From the NCBI RefSeq assembly GCF_000473085.1, contig NZ_AXBA01000001.1, forward strand, positions 186,001-250,000: 64,000 nt of DNA. Direction: 5' to 3'. Made by a program: the position numbers and the translations under genes. Origin of the DNA: Azorhizobium doebereinerae UFLA1-100 (GTDB lineage Bacteria > Pseudomonadota > Alphaproteobacteria > Rhizobiales > Xanthobacteraceae). Below the pieces are notes generated by a model. That model was not told the origin of the DNA and ran no database searches. It saw nothing but the letters and a program-made list of their open reading frames with translations. Shown in pieces: positions 28,615 through 37,789 of the stretch. The number at the start of each line of letters is the position of its first letter. Positions within the stretch are counted from its first letter, which is position 1.

Positions 28615-29523
28615 ATGGAATTGAGAACGCTGCGGGCCTTCGTGGAAGTGGTGCGCCAGGGCGGGTTTTCGCAAGCCGCCAAGGCGGTGTTCGCCACCCA
28701 GAGCACCGTCAGCAAGGCCGTGCGCCAGCTGGAGGACGAGCTCGGCGTGCCGCTGCTCGACCGCGTCGCCCATCGCAGCCGCCTGACCGCCGCCGGGGAG
28801 ATCGTCTACCGGCGCGCCATCACCATGCTGGCGGAGCGCGACGACCTGGTGGCCGAGCTCGGCGAATTGCGCGGCCTCAAGCGCGGCAGCCTGCGCCTCG
28901 GCCTGCCGCCGCTCGGCAGCGACACGCTGTTCGCGCCCCTGTTCGCGCTCTACCGCAGCCGCTATCCCGGCATCGAGATCCATCTCAGCGAGCATGGCAG
29001 CGCCCGCCTGGAGGAGATGGTGCTGGCCGGCGACATGGACCTCGCCGGCTCGCTCCTGCCCATCTCGGACGATTTCGAATGGCAGTCGGTGCATGAGGAG
29101 CCGCTGATGGCGCTGCTGCCCGCGGCCCATCCGCTGGCCGGCGCATCGTCCTGCGATCTCAAGGCCTTGGCCGAATCGCCTTTCCTGCTGTTCGAGGACG
29201 GCTTCGCCCTCAACAAGGTGCTGCGCGAGGCCTGGCAGCGGCGCGGCGTGACCCCGACCATCGCCGCCCGCTCCGGGCAGATCGACTTCCTGGTGGGGCT
29301 GGTGGCGGCCGGGCTCGGCGTCGCCTTCCTGCCGCGGATGATCGCCGAGCAGCGCGCCCATCCCGGCGTCGCGACGGTGCTGCTGGACGAGCCCGGCACC
29401 GCCTGGCACATGGCGCTGGTCTGGCGGCGCGGCGGCTACCTGTCCCACGCGGCCCGCGCCTGGCTGGCGCTGAGCCGCGAGGTCCATGGCGAACGGAGCG
29501 ATCAGACCTTGGCGAGCGCCTGA
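28615..29523 (+). CDS. LysR family regulator, probable regulator of lrgAB
   Basis: About 302 residues from ATG 28615 (MELRTLRAFVEVV). The helix-turn-helix lies at residues 17-36 (FSQAAKAVFATQSTVSKAVR), followed by the linker and an effector-binding domain with PLGSDTLFAPLFALYRSRYPGIEI and the C-terminal VGLVAAGLGVAFLPR. Twelve extra upstream codons (start 28579) are possible but unusual for the family. Its divergent position makes lrgAB the probable target; related CidR proteins respond to overflow metabolites such as acetate. The 3' end overlaps metY by 22 bp tail-to-tail. Confidence 0.9.
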   Translation: MELRTLRAFVEVVRQGGFSQAAKAVFATQSTVSKAVRQLEDELGVPLLDRVAHRSRLTAAGEIVYRRAITMLAERDDLVAELGELRGLKRGSLRLGLPPLGSDTLFAPLFALYRSRYPGIEIHLSEHGSARLEEMVLAGDMDLAGSLLPISDDFEWQSVHEEPLMALLPAAHPLAGASSCDLKALAESPFLLFEDGFALNKVLREAWQRRGVTPTIAARSGQIDFLVGLVAAGLGVAFLPRMIAEQRAHPGVATVLLDEPGTAWHMALVWRRGGYLSHAARAWLALSREVHGERSDQTLASA

Positions 29524-30785
29524 TCGAGGTCGGCGATGATGTCCGCCACGTCCTCGATGCCCACCGAGAGGCGCACCACCTCCGGCCCCGCCCCGGCCAG
29601 CGTCTTCTGCTCGTCGGAGAGCTGGCGGTGGGTGGTGGAGGCCGGGTGGATGATGAGCGAGCGGGTGTCGCCGATATTGGCCAGATGCGAGAAGAGCTCG
29701 ACGTTCGAGACCAGGTTCACGCCCGCCTCGTAGCCGCCCTTCAGGCGGAAGGTGAACACCGCCCCCGCGCCCTTCGGCAGGTAGGTTTCGGCCAGGGCAT
29801 GGTAGCGATCGCCGGGCAGGCCGGCATAGCTCACGCCGGCCACTGCCGGATGGTGGGCGAGGAAGCGGGCGACGGCGAGCGCGTTCTCGCTGTGCCGCTG
29901 CACGCGCAGGCCCAGGGTCTCGATGCCAGTGAGGATCAGGAAGGCGTTGAACGGCGACAGCGCCGGCCCGAGGTCGCGCAGGCCGAGCACGCGGCAGGCG
30001 ATGGCGAAGGCAAAATTGCCGAAGGTCTCGTGCAGCACGATGCCCTGGTATTCCGGCCGCGGCTGGGTGAGGAAGGGGTAGCGCCCGCTTGCCGTCCAGT
30101 CGAAGGTGCCGGCGTCCACGATCACGCCGCCGATGGAATTGCCGTGTCCGCCCAGGAACTTGGTGGCGGAATGGATGACGATGTCGGCGCCGTGCTCGAT
30201 CGGGCGCCAGAGGTAGGGCGTCGCCAGCGTGTTGTCGACGATCAGCGGCACGCCCGCCTTCTTGGCCACCGCCGAAATGGCCTTGAGGTCGGTGACGATG
30301 CCGCCAGGATTGGCGATGCTCTCGACGAAGATCGCCTTGGTCTTGGGCGTAATGGCGCGCTCGAAGCTGGAGATGTCGTCGGGATCGGCCCACGCCACCT
30401 CCCAGCCATAGCTCTTGAAGGCGTGGTTGAACTGGTTGATCGAGCCGCCGTAAAGCTTTCTGGACGCGACGAATTCATCGCCCGGCGTCAGCAGGGTGTG
30501 GAACACCAGATGCTGCGCCGCATGGCCGGAGGCCACCGCCAGCGCCGCCGTCCCGCCCTCCAGCGCCGCCACCCGCTCCTCCAGCACCGCGTTCGTGGGG
30601 TTGCCGATGCGGGTGTAGATGTTGCCGAAGGTCTGCAAACCGAACAGCGCCGCCGCATGGTCCACGTCGTCGAAGACGAAGGAGGTGGTCTGGTAGATCG
30701 GCGTCGCCCGGGCGCCGGTGGTGGGGTCGGGCTGGGCGCCGGCATGGATGGCCAGGGTGGAAAAGCCGGGGATGCGGTCGGTCAT
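29502..30785 (-). CDS. metY: O-acetylhomoserine sulfhydrylase (aminocarboxypropyltransferase)
   Basis: A 427-residue PLP enzyme of the Cys/Met metabolism family that makes homocysteine from O-acetylhomoserine and sulfide. Hallmarks are GFSTLAIHAGAQPDPTTGARATPIYQT at the N-terminus, YTRIGNPTN, the PLP-ring contact GHAAQHLVF, IVDNTLATPYLW, and the Schiff-base lysine in HSATKFLGGHGNSIGG (about residue 208). The C-terminal VRLSVGIEDVADI is also standard. The 420-430 residue length separates it from the shorter cystathionine synthase and lyase members. I looked for a SAM-II riboswitch in the 228 bp upstream and did not see one. Confidence 0.93.
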   Translation of the reverse strand: MTDRIPGFSTLAIHAGAQPDPTTGARATPIYQTTSFVFDDVDHAAALFGLQTFGNIYTRIGNPTNAVLEERVAALEGGTAALAVASGHAAQHLVFHTLLTPGDEFVASRKLYGGSINQFNHAFKSYGWEVAWADPDDISSFERAITPKTKAIFVESIANPGGIVTDLKAISAVAKKAGVPLIVDNTLATPYLWRPIEHGADIVIHSATKFLGGHGNSIGGVIVDAGTFDWTASGRYPFLTQPRPEYQGIVLHETFGNFAFAIACRVLGLRDLGPALSPFNAFLILTGIETLGLRVQRHSENALAVARFLAHHPAVAGVSYAGLPGDRYHALAETYLPKGAGAVFTFRLKGGYEAGVNLVSNVELFSHLANIGDTRSLIIHPASTTHRQLSDEQKTLAGAGPEVVRLSVGIEDVADIIADLDQALAKV

Positions 30786-30935
30786 GGACGTGTCTCTCTC
30801 CTAGGCCAGGTTGTCCTGGGCGCGACGCCGTCGGTTTGGCCGCGGCATCGCTTCGGCACGCATCATGCGTCGAGCCCGGGTGTAATTCCAGACAACCCAG
30901 CATTTTTTTGTTGTTTATGCGCCATTCACCGCGTC

Positions 30936-30954
30936 GCGCGGCGCTTCGCCGCGC
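30936..30954. other. Strong GC hairpin between the CoA-binding protein gene and metY
   Basis: A perfect 8-bp stem (GCGCGGCG / CGCCGCGC) with a CTT loop lies 60 bp after the minus-strand stop of the CoA-binding gene and 150 bp upstream of metY. It has no T run; it may end the upstream gene or lie in the metY leader. A second small hairpin (CCAGG-TTGT-CCTGG, 30806-30819) and a palindrome (ACGCA-TCA-TGCGT, 30858-30870) are in the same spacer. Confidence 0.35.
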
Positions 30955-31013
30955 ACTTCCCCATTTGCGACACCGTGTCTTAGGACATCATTCCGTGCCC
31001 GGCGGCGGCGCCC

Positions 31014-31553
31014 TCAGGTCCGCGTGGGGCCCGGCCGGTCGATGGACAGGCGCTGCACCCCCTGCCCCAGCCGCTGCGGCCGGCGGGCGGAGATGGTCCG
31101 GCTGTTGACCCCGGTCCAGCCGATCTCACCGGAGAGGCGGGCATATTCGATCTTCGGGCAGCGGTTCATCACCACCTGCACCCCCGCCGCCTCCGCCGTG
31201 GCGGCCGCCGCGTCGTTGCGCACCCCGAGCTGGGTCCAGATCACCTTGGGCAGCGGCGTGAGGGCGAGGGCCTCCTCCACCACCTGCGGCACGTGCTCGG
31301 AGGCGCGGAACACGTCCACCATGTCGATGGGCTCGGGGACGTCGGCCAGCGTCGCATAGGCCGGCAGGCCGGCGACCAGCTTGCCCGCCTGCCCGGGGTT
31401 GACTGGGAACACCCGGTAGCCGCGCTCGGCCAGATACTTGGTCACGAAGAAGGAGGGCCTGGCCGGATTGGCGCTCGCCCCGACGATGGCGACGGTCTTC
31501 ACCCCGGAGAGGATGGCGCGGATATAGGCGTCCGGATACTGGTCGTGATTCAT
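31014..31553 (-). CDS. CoA-binding domain protein (YccU-like)
   Basis: A 179-residue protein consisting mostly of one Rossmann-type CoA-binding domain. The N-terminal VKTVAIVGASANPARPSFFVTKYL is the nucleotide loop, then YRVFPVNPGQAGKLVAG, DMVDVFRASEHVPQVVEEAL, IWTQLGVRNDAAAATAEAAG and NRCPKIEYARL, the standard YccU/succinyl-CoA-synthetase-like order. The biochemical role is not established. The last 35 residues (SRTISARRPQRLGQGVQRL) are a basic tail beyond the usual domain. It lies upstream of metY on the same strand; orthologues are often found next to O-acetylhomoserine sulfhydrylase. Confidence 0.88.
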   Translation of the reverse strand: MNHDQYPDAYIRAILSGVKTVAIVGASANPARPSFFVTKYLAERGYRVFPVNPGQAGKLVAGLPAYATLADVPEPIDMVDVFRASEHVPQVVEEALALTPLPKVIWTQLGVRNDAAAATAEAAGVQVVMNRCPKIEYARLSGEIGWTGVNSRTISARRPQRLGQGVQRLSIDRPGPTRT

Positions 31554-31613
31554 GCGCCGCCTCTCCTGCCGTTTCCGTGTCTCACGGCATTGGCTGCCGG
31601 TTGAGGCCCGCGC

Positions 31614-32393
31614 TCAGGTGCGGGCCGCCTTTGAGAACAGCCTATAAAAATTCTCAGTGGTGCGCGCCGCGATCTCCTCCAGGCTCACGCCCAACGTTTC
31701 TCCCAGCACGGTCGCCGTGTTGCGCACGAAGGCGGGCTCGTTGCGCTTGCCGCGATGCGGGGTGGGGGCGAGGAAGGGCGCGTCGGTCTCCACCAGCAGC
31801 CGCTCCACCGGCAAGGCGGCGGCGAGCGCCCGCAGCTCCTCGCTCTTCTTGAAGGTGATGACGCCGGAGAAGGAGACGTAGCCGCCCAGCGCCACCGCCC
31901 GGTGGGCGAGGTCGGCGCCGCCGGTGTAGCAGTGCAGCAGGAAGGGGAAGGCGCCCTTGGCGCTCTCCGCCTCCAGGATGGCGGCTACGTCGTCGTCGGC
32001 CTCGCGGGCATGGATCACCAGCGGCAGGCCGGTCTCGCGCGCGGCGGCGATGTGGGTGTGGAAGCCGTGCGCCTGCGCCTCGCGCGGGCTGGTGTCGTAA
32101 TGATAGTCGAGCCCGACCTCGCCGATGGCCACCACCTTGGGATGGGCGGACAGCCGCACCAGATCGGCGGTGGTGACGTCCAGCTCCTCCGCCGCCTGGT
32201 GCGGATGGGTGCCGACCGAGCAGCTCACCAGATCGAAGCGCTCGGCGATGGCCAGGATCTCCGGAAAGCGCTTCACCCGGGTCGAGATGGTGACGAGGTG
32301 AGACACCCCGGCGGCGGCGGCGCGGGCCACCACCTCCGGCAGTTCGGGGGCGAAATCGGGGAAGTCGAGATGGCAGTGGCTGTCGACGAGCAT
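31614..32393 (-). CDS. tatD: TatD family metal-dependent DNase
   Basis: A 259-residue TIM-barrel hydrolase. Metal ligands are in the expected order: DSHCHLDFPDF (residues 3-13), IGEVGLDYHYD (about 93-103), VIHAREADDD (about 128-137), LLHCYTGG (about 152-159) and ETDAPFLAP (about 204-212). The family has 3'-5' exonuclease/DNase activity and a role in DNA repair and quality control. It belongs to the conserved tmk-holB-metG-tatD group, although here bioY and a TctC-type gene on the other strand separate it from metG. Confidence 0.94.
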   Translation of the reverse strand: MLVDSHCHLDFPDFAPELPEVVARAAAAGVSHLVTISTRVKRFPEILAIAERFDLVSCSVGTHPHQAAEELDVTTADLVRLSAHPKVVAIGEVGLDYHYDTSPREAQAHGFHTHIAAARETGLPLVIHAREADDDVAAILEAESAKGAFPFLLHCYTGGADLAHRAVALGGYVSFSGVITFKKSEELRALAAALPVERLLVETDAPFLAPTPHRGKRNEPAFVRNTATVLGETLGVSLEEIAARTTENFYRLFSKAART

Positions 32394-32592
32394 GATGGAA
32401 GAACGGCACCTTCGGCCAGGAGCGGATGTTCGGCCTCACATAGGCGCTGACGGCCCGTCCGTCGAGGCGCGGCGTCGTCCGACCCCGCCGTGCCCCGTCG
32501 TGCGTGCCCGTCTTGCCGTGCCCGTCCTGCGTGCCCTTGCGTCGCCGCACCGAAGGCCCGATAGGAGATCGCCGCTTCCGGAGATTGCGCTG

Positions 32593-33168
32593 ATGATGCC
32601 GCACACCCCCGCCCCGCCGCTCGCCCGCCTCGCCACCCGCTCGCTGGCCTGGCGCCTCGCCCTGGTGGCGCTGGGCGCGGCGGTGATGGCGGCCGGCGCC
32701 CAGGCCAGCGTGCCCATGGTGCCGGTGCCCATGACCTTGCAGAGCTACGCCCTGGTGACGCTGGCGGCGCTGGCCGGCTGGCGGCTCGCCGGGGAGATCG
32801 TCGGCGTCTATCTCGTCGCCGGCTTGCTGGGCGCGCCGGTCTTCTCCGGCGCCAAGAGCGGCCTTGCGGTGCTGATGGGGCCGACGGGGGGCTATCTGGT
32901 CGGCTTCCTCGTCGCGGCGCTGGTGGTCGGCTGGCTGGCGGAGCGCAATTGGCACCGCTCGGTGGCGCAGTGGACCGCGCTGATGACGCTCGGCCACGTG
33001 GTGCTGCTGGCGTTCGGCGTCGGCTGGCTGGCGGTGAAGATCGGCACGCCGCTGGCCGTCGAGAAGGGCCTCGTGCCCTTCCTGCCCGGCTCCGTGGTCA
33101 AGATCCTGCTGGCGACCGCGACGCTGCTGCTGGCCGAGCGGATGGTCGCGGAGCGCCCCCGCCGCTAA
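32593..33168 (+). CDS. bioY: Biotin transporter BioY (ECF substrate-binding component)
   Basis: A 191-residue, six-helix membrane protein. The signature VPMVPVPMTLQSYALVTLAALAGWRLAG (about residues 38-65) and the glycine-rich GPTGGYLVGFLVAAL (about 97-111) are diagnostic of BioY, which binds biotin with or without the BioMN energising module. bioM and bioN are not in the window. Tandem ATGs (32593, 32596) give the likely start; the frame runs upstream to 32392, but that Arg/Pro-rich part is not BioY. No BioR-type operator was recognised upstream. Confidence 0.92.
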   Translation: MMPHTPAPPLARLATRSLAWRLALVALGAAVMAAGAQASVPMVPVPMTLQSYALVTLAALAGWRLAGEIVGVYLVAGLLGAPVFSGAKSGLAVLMGPTGGYLVGFLVAALVVGWLAERNWHRSVAQWTALMTLGHVVLLAFGVGWLAVKIGTPLAVEKGLVPFLPGSVVKILLATATLLLAERMVAERPRR

Positions 33169-33234
33169 CGCCGCACCCAAGCCCCCTTCTTCCGCTGCGT
33201 CATGTCCTCTAACGTGCCGCGCGGAGGAATGCTG

Positions 33235-34230
33235 ATGACTCGCCTGATTTCGATCTTTGCCCTTTCCCTTTCCCTTGCCCTCACCCTTGCCCTCGCCCCG
33301 GTCGCCGGCCCGGCCCAGGCGCAGGAGGATTATCCCACCCGCCCCATCCGCCTCATCGTGCCGTTCGCGGCCGGCGGCTCCACCGACATCGTCGCCCGCA
33401 TCATCGCCGCCAAGATGAGCGAGATCCTGAAGCAGCAGGTGATCGTGGACAATCGCGGCGGCGCCGGCGGCAACCTCGGCGCGGCGGCCGTCGCCAAGGC
33501 GGCGCCCGACGGCTACACGGTGCTGATGGGCACGGTGGCCACCCACGCCATCAACCCGGCCCTCTACGCCAAGATGCCCTATGACCCGGTGAAGGACTTC
33601 GCCCCGGTCTCGCTGCTGGTGAACGTGCCGAACGTGGTCATCGTCCACCCCTCACTCAACGTGAAGACCACCGCCGAGCTGATCGCCCTGCTGAAGGCCA
33701 ATCCCGGCAAGTATGAATACGCCTCCTCCGGCGTCGGCACGCCGCTGCATCTCTCAGGCGCGCTGTTCGAGAGCATGGCGGGCGTGAAGATGGTGCACGT
33801 GCCCTACAAGGGCGCCGGCCCCGCCATGCTCGACCTCGTGGGCGGGCAGGTGAAGATCATGTTCGACAACCTGCCCTCGGCCATCGGCCATATCCGCAAG
33901 GGCTCCGTGGTCGGCCTAGCCGTCACCACCAAGGAGCGCTCGCCCGCCGCCCCGGACCTGCCCACCGTCTCCGAATCCGGCCTGCCGGGATATGAGACCT
34001 ATAGCTGGAACGCCATCTTCGCCCCGGCGGGCACGCCCATGGCCATCATCGACAAGCTGGCCAAGGCCGGCGCCCAGGCGGTGGCCGACCCGGACGTGAA
34101 GGCCAAGCTGGCCGACCTCAGCGCCGTGTCCGTCGGCAGCACGCCGGACGCGCTGGCCGCGCATGTGAAGGCGGAACTCGCCAAGTGGGGGCCGGTGGTG
34201 AAGGCCTCCGGCGCCTCCATCAACGAGTGA
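33235..34230 (+). CDS. Tripartite tricarboxylate transporter substrate-binding protein (TctC/Bug family)
   Basis: About 331 residues from ATG 33235, chosen because GGAGG lies 7 bases upstream. The signal peptide (ISIFALSLSLALTLALAPVAGPAQAQ) is cut near residue 28. The mature chain starts DYPTRPIRLIVPFAAGGSTDIVAR, the Bug-family opening that forms the carboxylate-binding lid, and has DNRGGAGGNLGAAAVAKAAPDGYT, VHVPYKGAGPAMLDLVGGQV and APAGTP further on. TctA/TctB membrane partners are not adjacent; orphan Bug proteins are common in this group. The ligand is unknown. A terminator follows. Confidence 0.93.
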   Translation: MTRLISIFALSLSLALTLALAPVAGPAQAQEDYPTRPIRLIVPFAAGGSTDIVARIIAAKMSEILKQQVIVDNRGGAGGNLGAAAVAKAAPDGYTVLMGTVATHAINPALYAKMPYDPVKDFAPVSLLVNVPNVVIVHPSLNVKTTAELIALLKANPGKYEYASSGVGTPLHLSGALFESMAGVKMVHVPYKGAGPAMLDLVGGQVKIMFDNLPSAIGHIRKGSVVGLAVTTKERSPAAPDLPTVSESGLPGYETYSWNAIFAPAGTPMAIIDKLAKAGAQAVADPDVKAKLADLSAVSVGSTPDALAAHVKAELAKWGPVVKASGASINE

Positions 34231-34261
34231 GGCGGCGCGCCCATCTCTCACTCCAAACACG

Positions 34262-34291
34262 AAGGCCCGGCGCGATGCGCCGGGCCTTTTT
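34262..34291. terminator. Rho-independent terminator after the TctC-like gene
   Basis: A perfect 12-bp stem (AAGGCCCGGCGC / GCGCCGGGCCTT) with a 3-base loop ends in five T on the plus strand. It lies 31 bp after the substrate-binding protein and 36 bp after the 3' end of convergent metG. Confidence 0.88.
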
Positions 34292-34327
34292 CGTGTCGGG
34301 TGCGCCCCGGCGGGCGCGGGCACCAGC

Positions 34328-35890
34328 TCAGCCGGCTGCGGGCGCCTCAGGCTCCACATAGCGCGGGAACACGCCGGTGGGCGCCGGGATCACCGTGCCG
34401 CCGGGCAGGCGGAAGCCGCCACCCAGCCGGTCGAAGCCGCGCTCGGCCTCCGGCACCAGGATGAGGTCCAGCATCTTGCCGGCGCTCGCGGGCATCACCG
34501 GCTGGGCCAGGATCGCCACCTGCCGGATCACTTCCGCCGTGGTCCACAGCACGGTTTCCATGCGCTTGGGATCGGTCTTGCGCAGCGCCCAGGGCGCGGC
34601 GGCGGCGAAATAGCGGTTGGCCTCCGCCACCACCGCCCAGACGGCGGCCAGATACTGGTGGATGGCCTGGCTCTCGATCGCCTCGCGCGCCTTGCCGATC
34701 ATGCCGTCCGCCAAGGCGAGGATGGCCTCGTCCTCGGCCGAGAGCGGGCCGGGCTCCGGCACCACGCCGTCGAGATTCTTGGCGATCATCGACAGCGAGC
34801 GCTGGGCGAGGTTGCCCAGGTCGTTGGCGAGGTCCGCATTCATGCGGTTGACGATGGACTCATGGCTGTAGGAGCCGTCCTGCCCGAACGACACCTCGCG
34901 CAGGAAGAAATAGCGCACCGCATCCACGCCATAGGTGTCCACGAGGCCGAACGGATCGACCACGTTGCCCACGGACTTGGACATCTTCTCCCCGCGGTTG
35001 AACAGGAAGCCGTGGCCGAACACCCTTTTGGGCACCTCCAGCCCCGCCGACCACAGGAAGGCGGGCCAGTAGACCGCGTGGAAGCGGATGATGTCCTTGC
35101 CGATCACATGCACGTCCGCCGGCCAGAACCGCTTGAACAGGTCGGCCTCGGTGTCGGGATAGCCGAGCGCGGTGATGTAATTGGTCAGCGCGTCCACCCA
35201 CACATACATGATGTGCGCCGGGTCGCCGGGCACCGGGATGCCCCAGTCGAACGTGGTGCGGGAGATGGACAGGTCCTGGAGCCCGCCGGACACGAAGCTC
35301 ACCACCTCGTTGCGCCGCGCTTCCGGCATGATGAAGCCGGGGTTGGCGGCGTAATGGTCCAGCAGCTTCTGCTGATAGGCGGAGAGGCGGAAGAAATAGC
35401 TCTCCTCCTCCACCCATTCCACCGGCGTGCCCTGGGGGCCGAGCCGCACATGCTGCTCGTTCACGGTGGTCTCTTCTTCGGCGTAATAGGCCTCGTCCCG
35501 CACCGAATACCAGCCGGAATAGGTGGACTTGTAGATGTCGCCGCGCGCGGCCATGCGCTCCCAGATCGCCTGCGAGGCTTTCTTGTGGCGCTCCTCCGTG
35601 GTGCGGATGAAGTCGTCGTTGGAGAGGTTGAAGGCCTCCCCCATGGCCTGGAAGCGCGGCACGTTGCGCTCCAGCAGCTGGCGCGGCGTCAGCCCCGCCT
35701 TCTGCGCGGTCTGGAGCATCTTGATGCCGTGCTCGTCCGTGCCGGTGAGGAAGCGCACGTCATAGCCGTCCAGCCGCTTGAACCGCGCGATGCAGTCGGT
35801 GGCGATCGCCTCATAGGCGTGGCCCATGTGCGGCACGCCGTTGGGGTAGGCAATGGCGGTGGTGATATAGAAGGACGGCTTCGAAGGCAT
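34328..35890 (-). CDS. metG: Methionyl-tRNA synthetase
   Basis: A 520-residue class I synthetase. The start at 35890 ([29 protein letters not shown]) puts the HIGH-type motif (HMGH) near residue 21; 50 further upstream codons are Arg-rich and overlap holB territory. The KMSKS loop [11 protein letters not shown] is near residue 305. There is no zinc-knuckle of the E. coli type (no Cys cluster in the connective peptide) and no C-terminal dimerisation domain, matching the short MetG1-like form in alphaproteobacteria. It is downstream of holB in the dacC-tmk-holB-metG operon. Confidence 0.96.
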   Translation of the reverse strand: MPSKPSFYITTAIAYPNGVPHMGHAYEAIATDCIARFKRLDGYDVRFLTGTDEHGIKMLQTAQKAGLTPRQLLERNVPRFQAMGEAFNLSNDDFIRTTEERHKKASQAIWERMAARGDIYKSTYSGWYSVRDEAYYAEEETTVNEQHVRLGPQGTPVEWVEEESYFFRLSAYQQKLLDHYAANPGFIMPEARRNEVVSFVSGGLQDLSISRTTFDWGIPVPGDPAHIMYVWVDALTNYITALGYPDTEADLFKRFWPADVHVIGKDIIRFHAVYWPAFLWSAGLEVPKRVFGHGFLFNRGEKMSKSVGNVVDPFGLVDTYGVDAVRYFFLREVSFGQDGSYSHESIVNRMNADLANDLGNLAQRSLSMIAKNLDGVVPEPGPLSAEDEAILALADGMIGKAREAIESQAIHQYLAAVWAVVAEANRYFAAAAPWALRKTDPKRMETVLWTTAEVIRQVAILAQPVMPASAGKMLDLILVPEAERGFDRLGGGFRLPGGTVIPAPTGVFPRYVEPEAPAAG

Positions 35891-35931
35891 GTGAGGTCCG
35901 AACCAAAAACCGGGGACGCCGGACGGTCGGC

Positions 35932-36996
35932 TCAGATGCGCGACGCCTCCGCGAGCTCGGTGAAAATGCGAAAAACCAGCGCCTTGCGGTCGAGATTGTA
36001 GGTGTCGGCCTCGGCGCCGCTGCAGCGTACCTTCTCCCACACCTCGCCCAGGCGGACAAGGCGGTGCCGCCCCGCCGCCCCGCCGGTGGCCTCCGCCGCG
36101 ATCCAGTCGCTGACCGCCTCAAGGAACAGCGCGAGGCCGTCGCCCCGGTCGCCCTGGAGGCGGGCGCCCAGCGCGTGCAGTTCCTCCATGCGCGGCTGGG
36201 GCAGTTGCTCCAGGGCGCGCAGCGTCGCCCCGCGCACCTCCATGCCCTCCCCGCGCGCCAGCACGATGGCCCGCCGCACGCTGCCGCCGCTGGCCGCGGC
36301 CGCCGCCGGCAGCGCCGCCCCGTCCAGCTCCAGCGCCGGCGCCAGATGGTCGAGCGCCGCCAGCACTTCAGCGCCGCCCAGCGGCTTCAGCCGCACCATG
36401 CGGGTGCGCGAGCGGATGGTGGGCAGCACCCGGCCCGGCGCATGGCAGACCAGCAGGAACAGCGCGCGCGCCGGCGGCTCCTCCAGCGTCTTCAGCAGCG
36501 CGTTGGCGCCGAAGGCGTTCAGATCGTCCACCGCGTCCACGATGCACACCCGCCAGCCGCCGCCGCCCGCCGTTGCGCCGAAGAAGCTGCGCACCTTGCG
36601 CACCATGTCGGCGGGGATGACGGTGGGGATCTTGTCCTCCCCCGCCTCCGGCACCCGGCGCAGCACCAGCAGATCGGGATGGGACAGCGCCGCCACCTGC
36701 CGCCAGATGGGATGGGTCTCCGGCACGTCGAAGGCGTGCTGGTTCGGCGAGACCGGCCCGCCCGCCAGCACGAAGCGGGCGATGCGATAGGCCAGCGTCG
36801 CCTTGCCGATGCCCTCGGGTCCGCCGATCAGCAGCGCGTGCGGCAGCCGGCCCGCCCGCCATTCGGCGATCAGGTCCGCTTCCACCTCCGCATGGCCGAA
36901 CAGCCGGTCCTGGCGGCGTGGGTGCGGCGCACCCGGCAGCACATCGCCTTCCGCGCCCTCGCCGGTGGCATCCTTGTCAGCAGCAGATCGCGCCAA
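35932..36996 (-). CDS. holB: DNA polymerase III subunit delta'
   Basis: A 354-residue clamp-loader AAA+ subunit. P-loop-like [20 protein letters not shown] is at about residues 57-76, the Walker B region [26 protein letters not shown] at about 148-173, followed by [11 protein letters not shown] (sensor 1/SRC region). The cysteine-rich zinc module of E. coli delta' is absent, as usual in alphaproteobacteria, where the spacer instead carries [22 protein letters not shown]. It lies between tmk and metG in the conserved operon. Confidence 0.94.
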   Translation of the reverse strand: MARSAADKDATGEGAEGDVLPGAPHPRRQDRLFGHAEVEADLIAEWRAGRLPHALLIGGPEGIGKATLAYRIARFVLAGGPVSPNQHAFDVPETHPIWRQVAALSHPDLLVLRRVPEAGEDKIPTVIPADMVRKVRSFFGATAGGGGWRVCIVDAVDDLNAFGANALLKTLEEPPARALFLLVCHAPGRVLPTIRSRTRMVRLKPLGGAEVLAALDHLAPALELDGAALPAAAAASGGSVRRAIVLARGEGMEVRGATLRALEQLPQPRMEELHALGARLQGDRGDGLALFLEAVSDWIAAEATGGAAGRHRLVRLGEVWEKVRCSGAEADTYNLDRKALVFRIFTELAEASRI

Positions 36997-37093
36997 GCAG
37001 CTTATTCCCTCAGTTCGGTCGCGTTTTCCGGGCCGGCGTCACCGGCGCGATGTCTCCGGCTCCGGCGCGATGTCTCCGGCCCGGCGGCGGTCC

Positions 37094-37789
37094 TCAGCGC
37101 GGCTTCGTCCCGCGCCGCTTGGCGGCCTGCCGCTTCGGGGCCGGGCGCCACATGCGCGCCGCCACCACGTCCCAGATCCGCGCCGCCACCTCGTCCGGCG
37201 TGCCGGCGGCATCGATCACCGCGCAGCGCTCCGGCTCGGCCTTCGCCAAGGCGAGGAAGGCATCCCGCACCTTCCCATGGAAGGCAAGCCCCTCGCTCTC
37301 GAAACGGTCGGCCTCCTCCCCGCGTTCCTCCCCCCGCGCGGCGGCGCGGGCGAGGCCCACCTGCGGCGGAACATCCAGCACCAGCGTCAGGTCGGGGCGC
37401 GCGGCAGCGGCGGCGACCTGCTCCAGGTCGTCCAGCAGCGCGGCGTCGAGGCCGCCGAGCACGCCCTGATAGACCCGCGTCGAATCGATGAAGCGGTCGC
37501 AGACCACCCATGTGCCGGCGTCGAGCGCCGGGCGGATCAGGCTGTCCACATGGTCGGCCCGCGCGGCGGCGAACAGCAGCGCCTCGGCGGCGGGGCCGAA
37601 ATCCTTGGCGGCGCCGGACAGGATCACCTGCCGGAGCGCCTCCGCCCCCACCGAGCCGCCGGGCTCGCGGGTGATGGCGACCGCATAGCCGCGCGCCTCC
37701 AGCGCCGCCGCGAGGCGCCGCGCCTGGGTGGACTTGCCGGTGCCTTCGCCGCCCTCCAGGGTGATGAAGCGCCCGCGCGCCGCGCTCAT
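37094..37789 (-). CDS. tmk: Thymidylate kinase
   Basis: A 231-residue kinase that converts dTMP to dTDP. P-loop [16 protein letters not shown] is at residues 11-26, the dTMP-site TREPGGS near 44-50, and the [12 protein letters not shown] motif near 98-109. The LID region [20 protein letters not shown] is Arg-poor before the Gly-rich part and Glu-rich. A basic tail ([20 protein letters not shown]) extends the chain slightly. The ATG at 37789 overlaps the upstream carboxypeptidase-like stop by four bases (ATGA), so translation is coupled. Confidence 0.95.
   Translation of the reverse strand: MSAARGRFITLEGGEGTGKSTQARRLAAALEARGYAVAITREPGGSVGAEALRQVILSGAAKDFGPAAEALLFAAARADHVDSLIRPALDAGTWVVCDRFIDSTRVYQGVLGGLDAALLDDLEQVAAAAARPDLTLVLDVPPQVGLARAAARGEERGEEADRFESEGLAFHGKVRDAFLALAKAEPERCAVIDAAGTPDEVAARIWDVVAARMWRPAPKRQAAKRRGTKPR

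Noticed and set aside
28054-30393. 779-codon minus-strand open frame across lrgA, the LysR gene and metY
   Set aside because: It crosses three recognised genes on both strands and reads partly as shifted fragments of them.
30786-31013. SAM-II riboswitch upstream of metY
   Set aside because: Searched by eye on the minus strand because SAM-II precedes Met genes in alphaproteobacteria; none of the conserved segments is present, only unrelated hairpins.
31654-33648. 664-codon minus-strand open frame over tatD, bioY and the TctC-like gene
   Set aside because: Shadow in a GC-rich region; all three underlying genes are recognisable in other frames.
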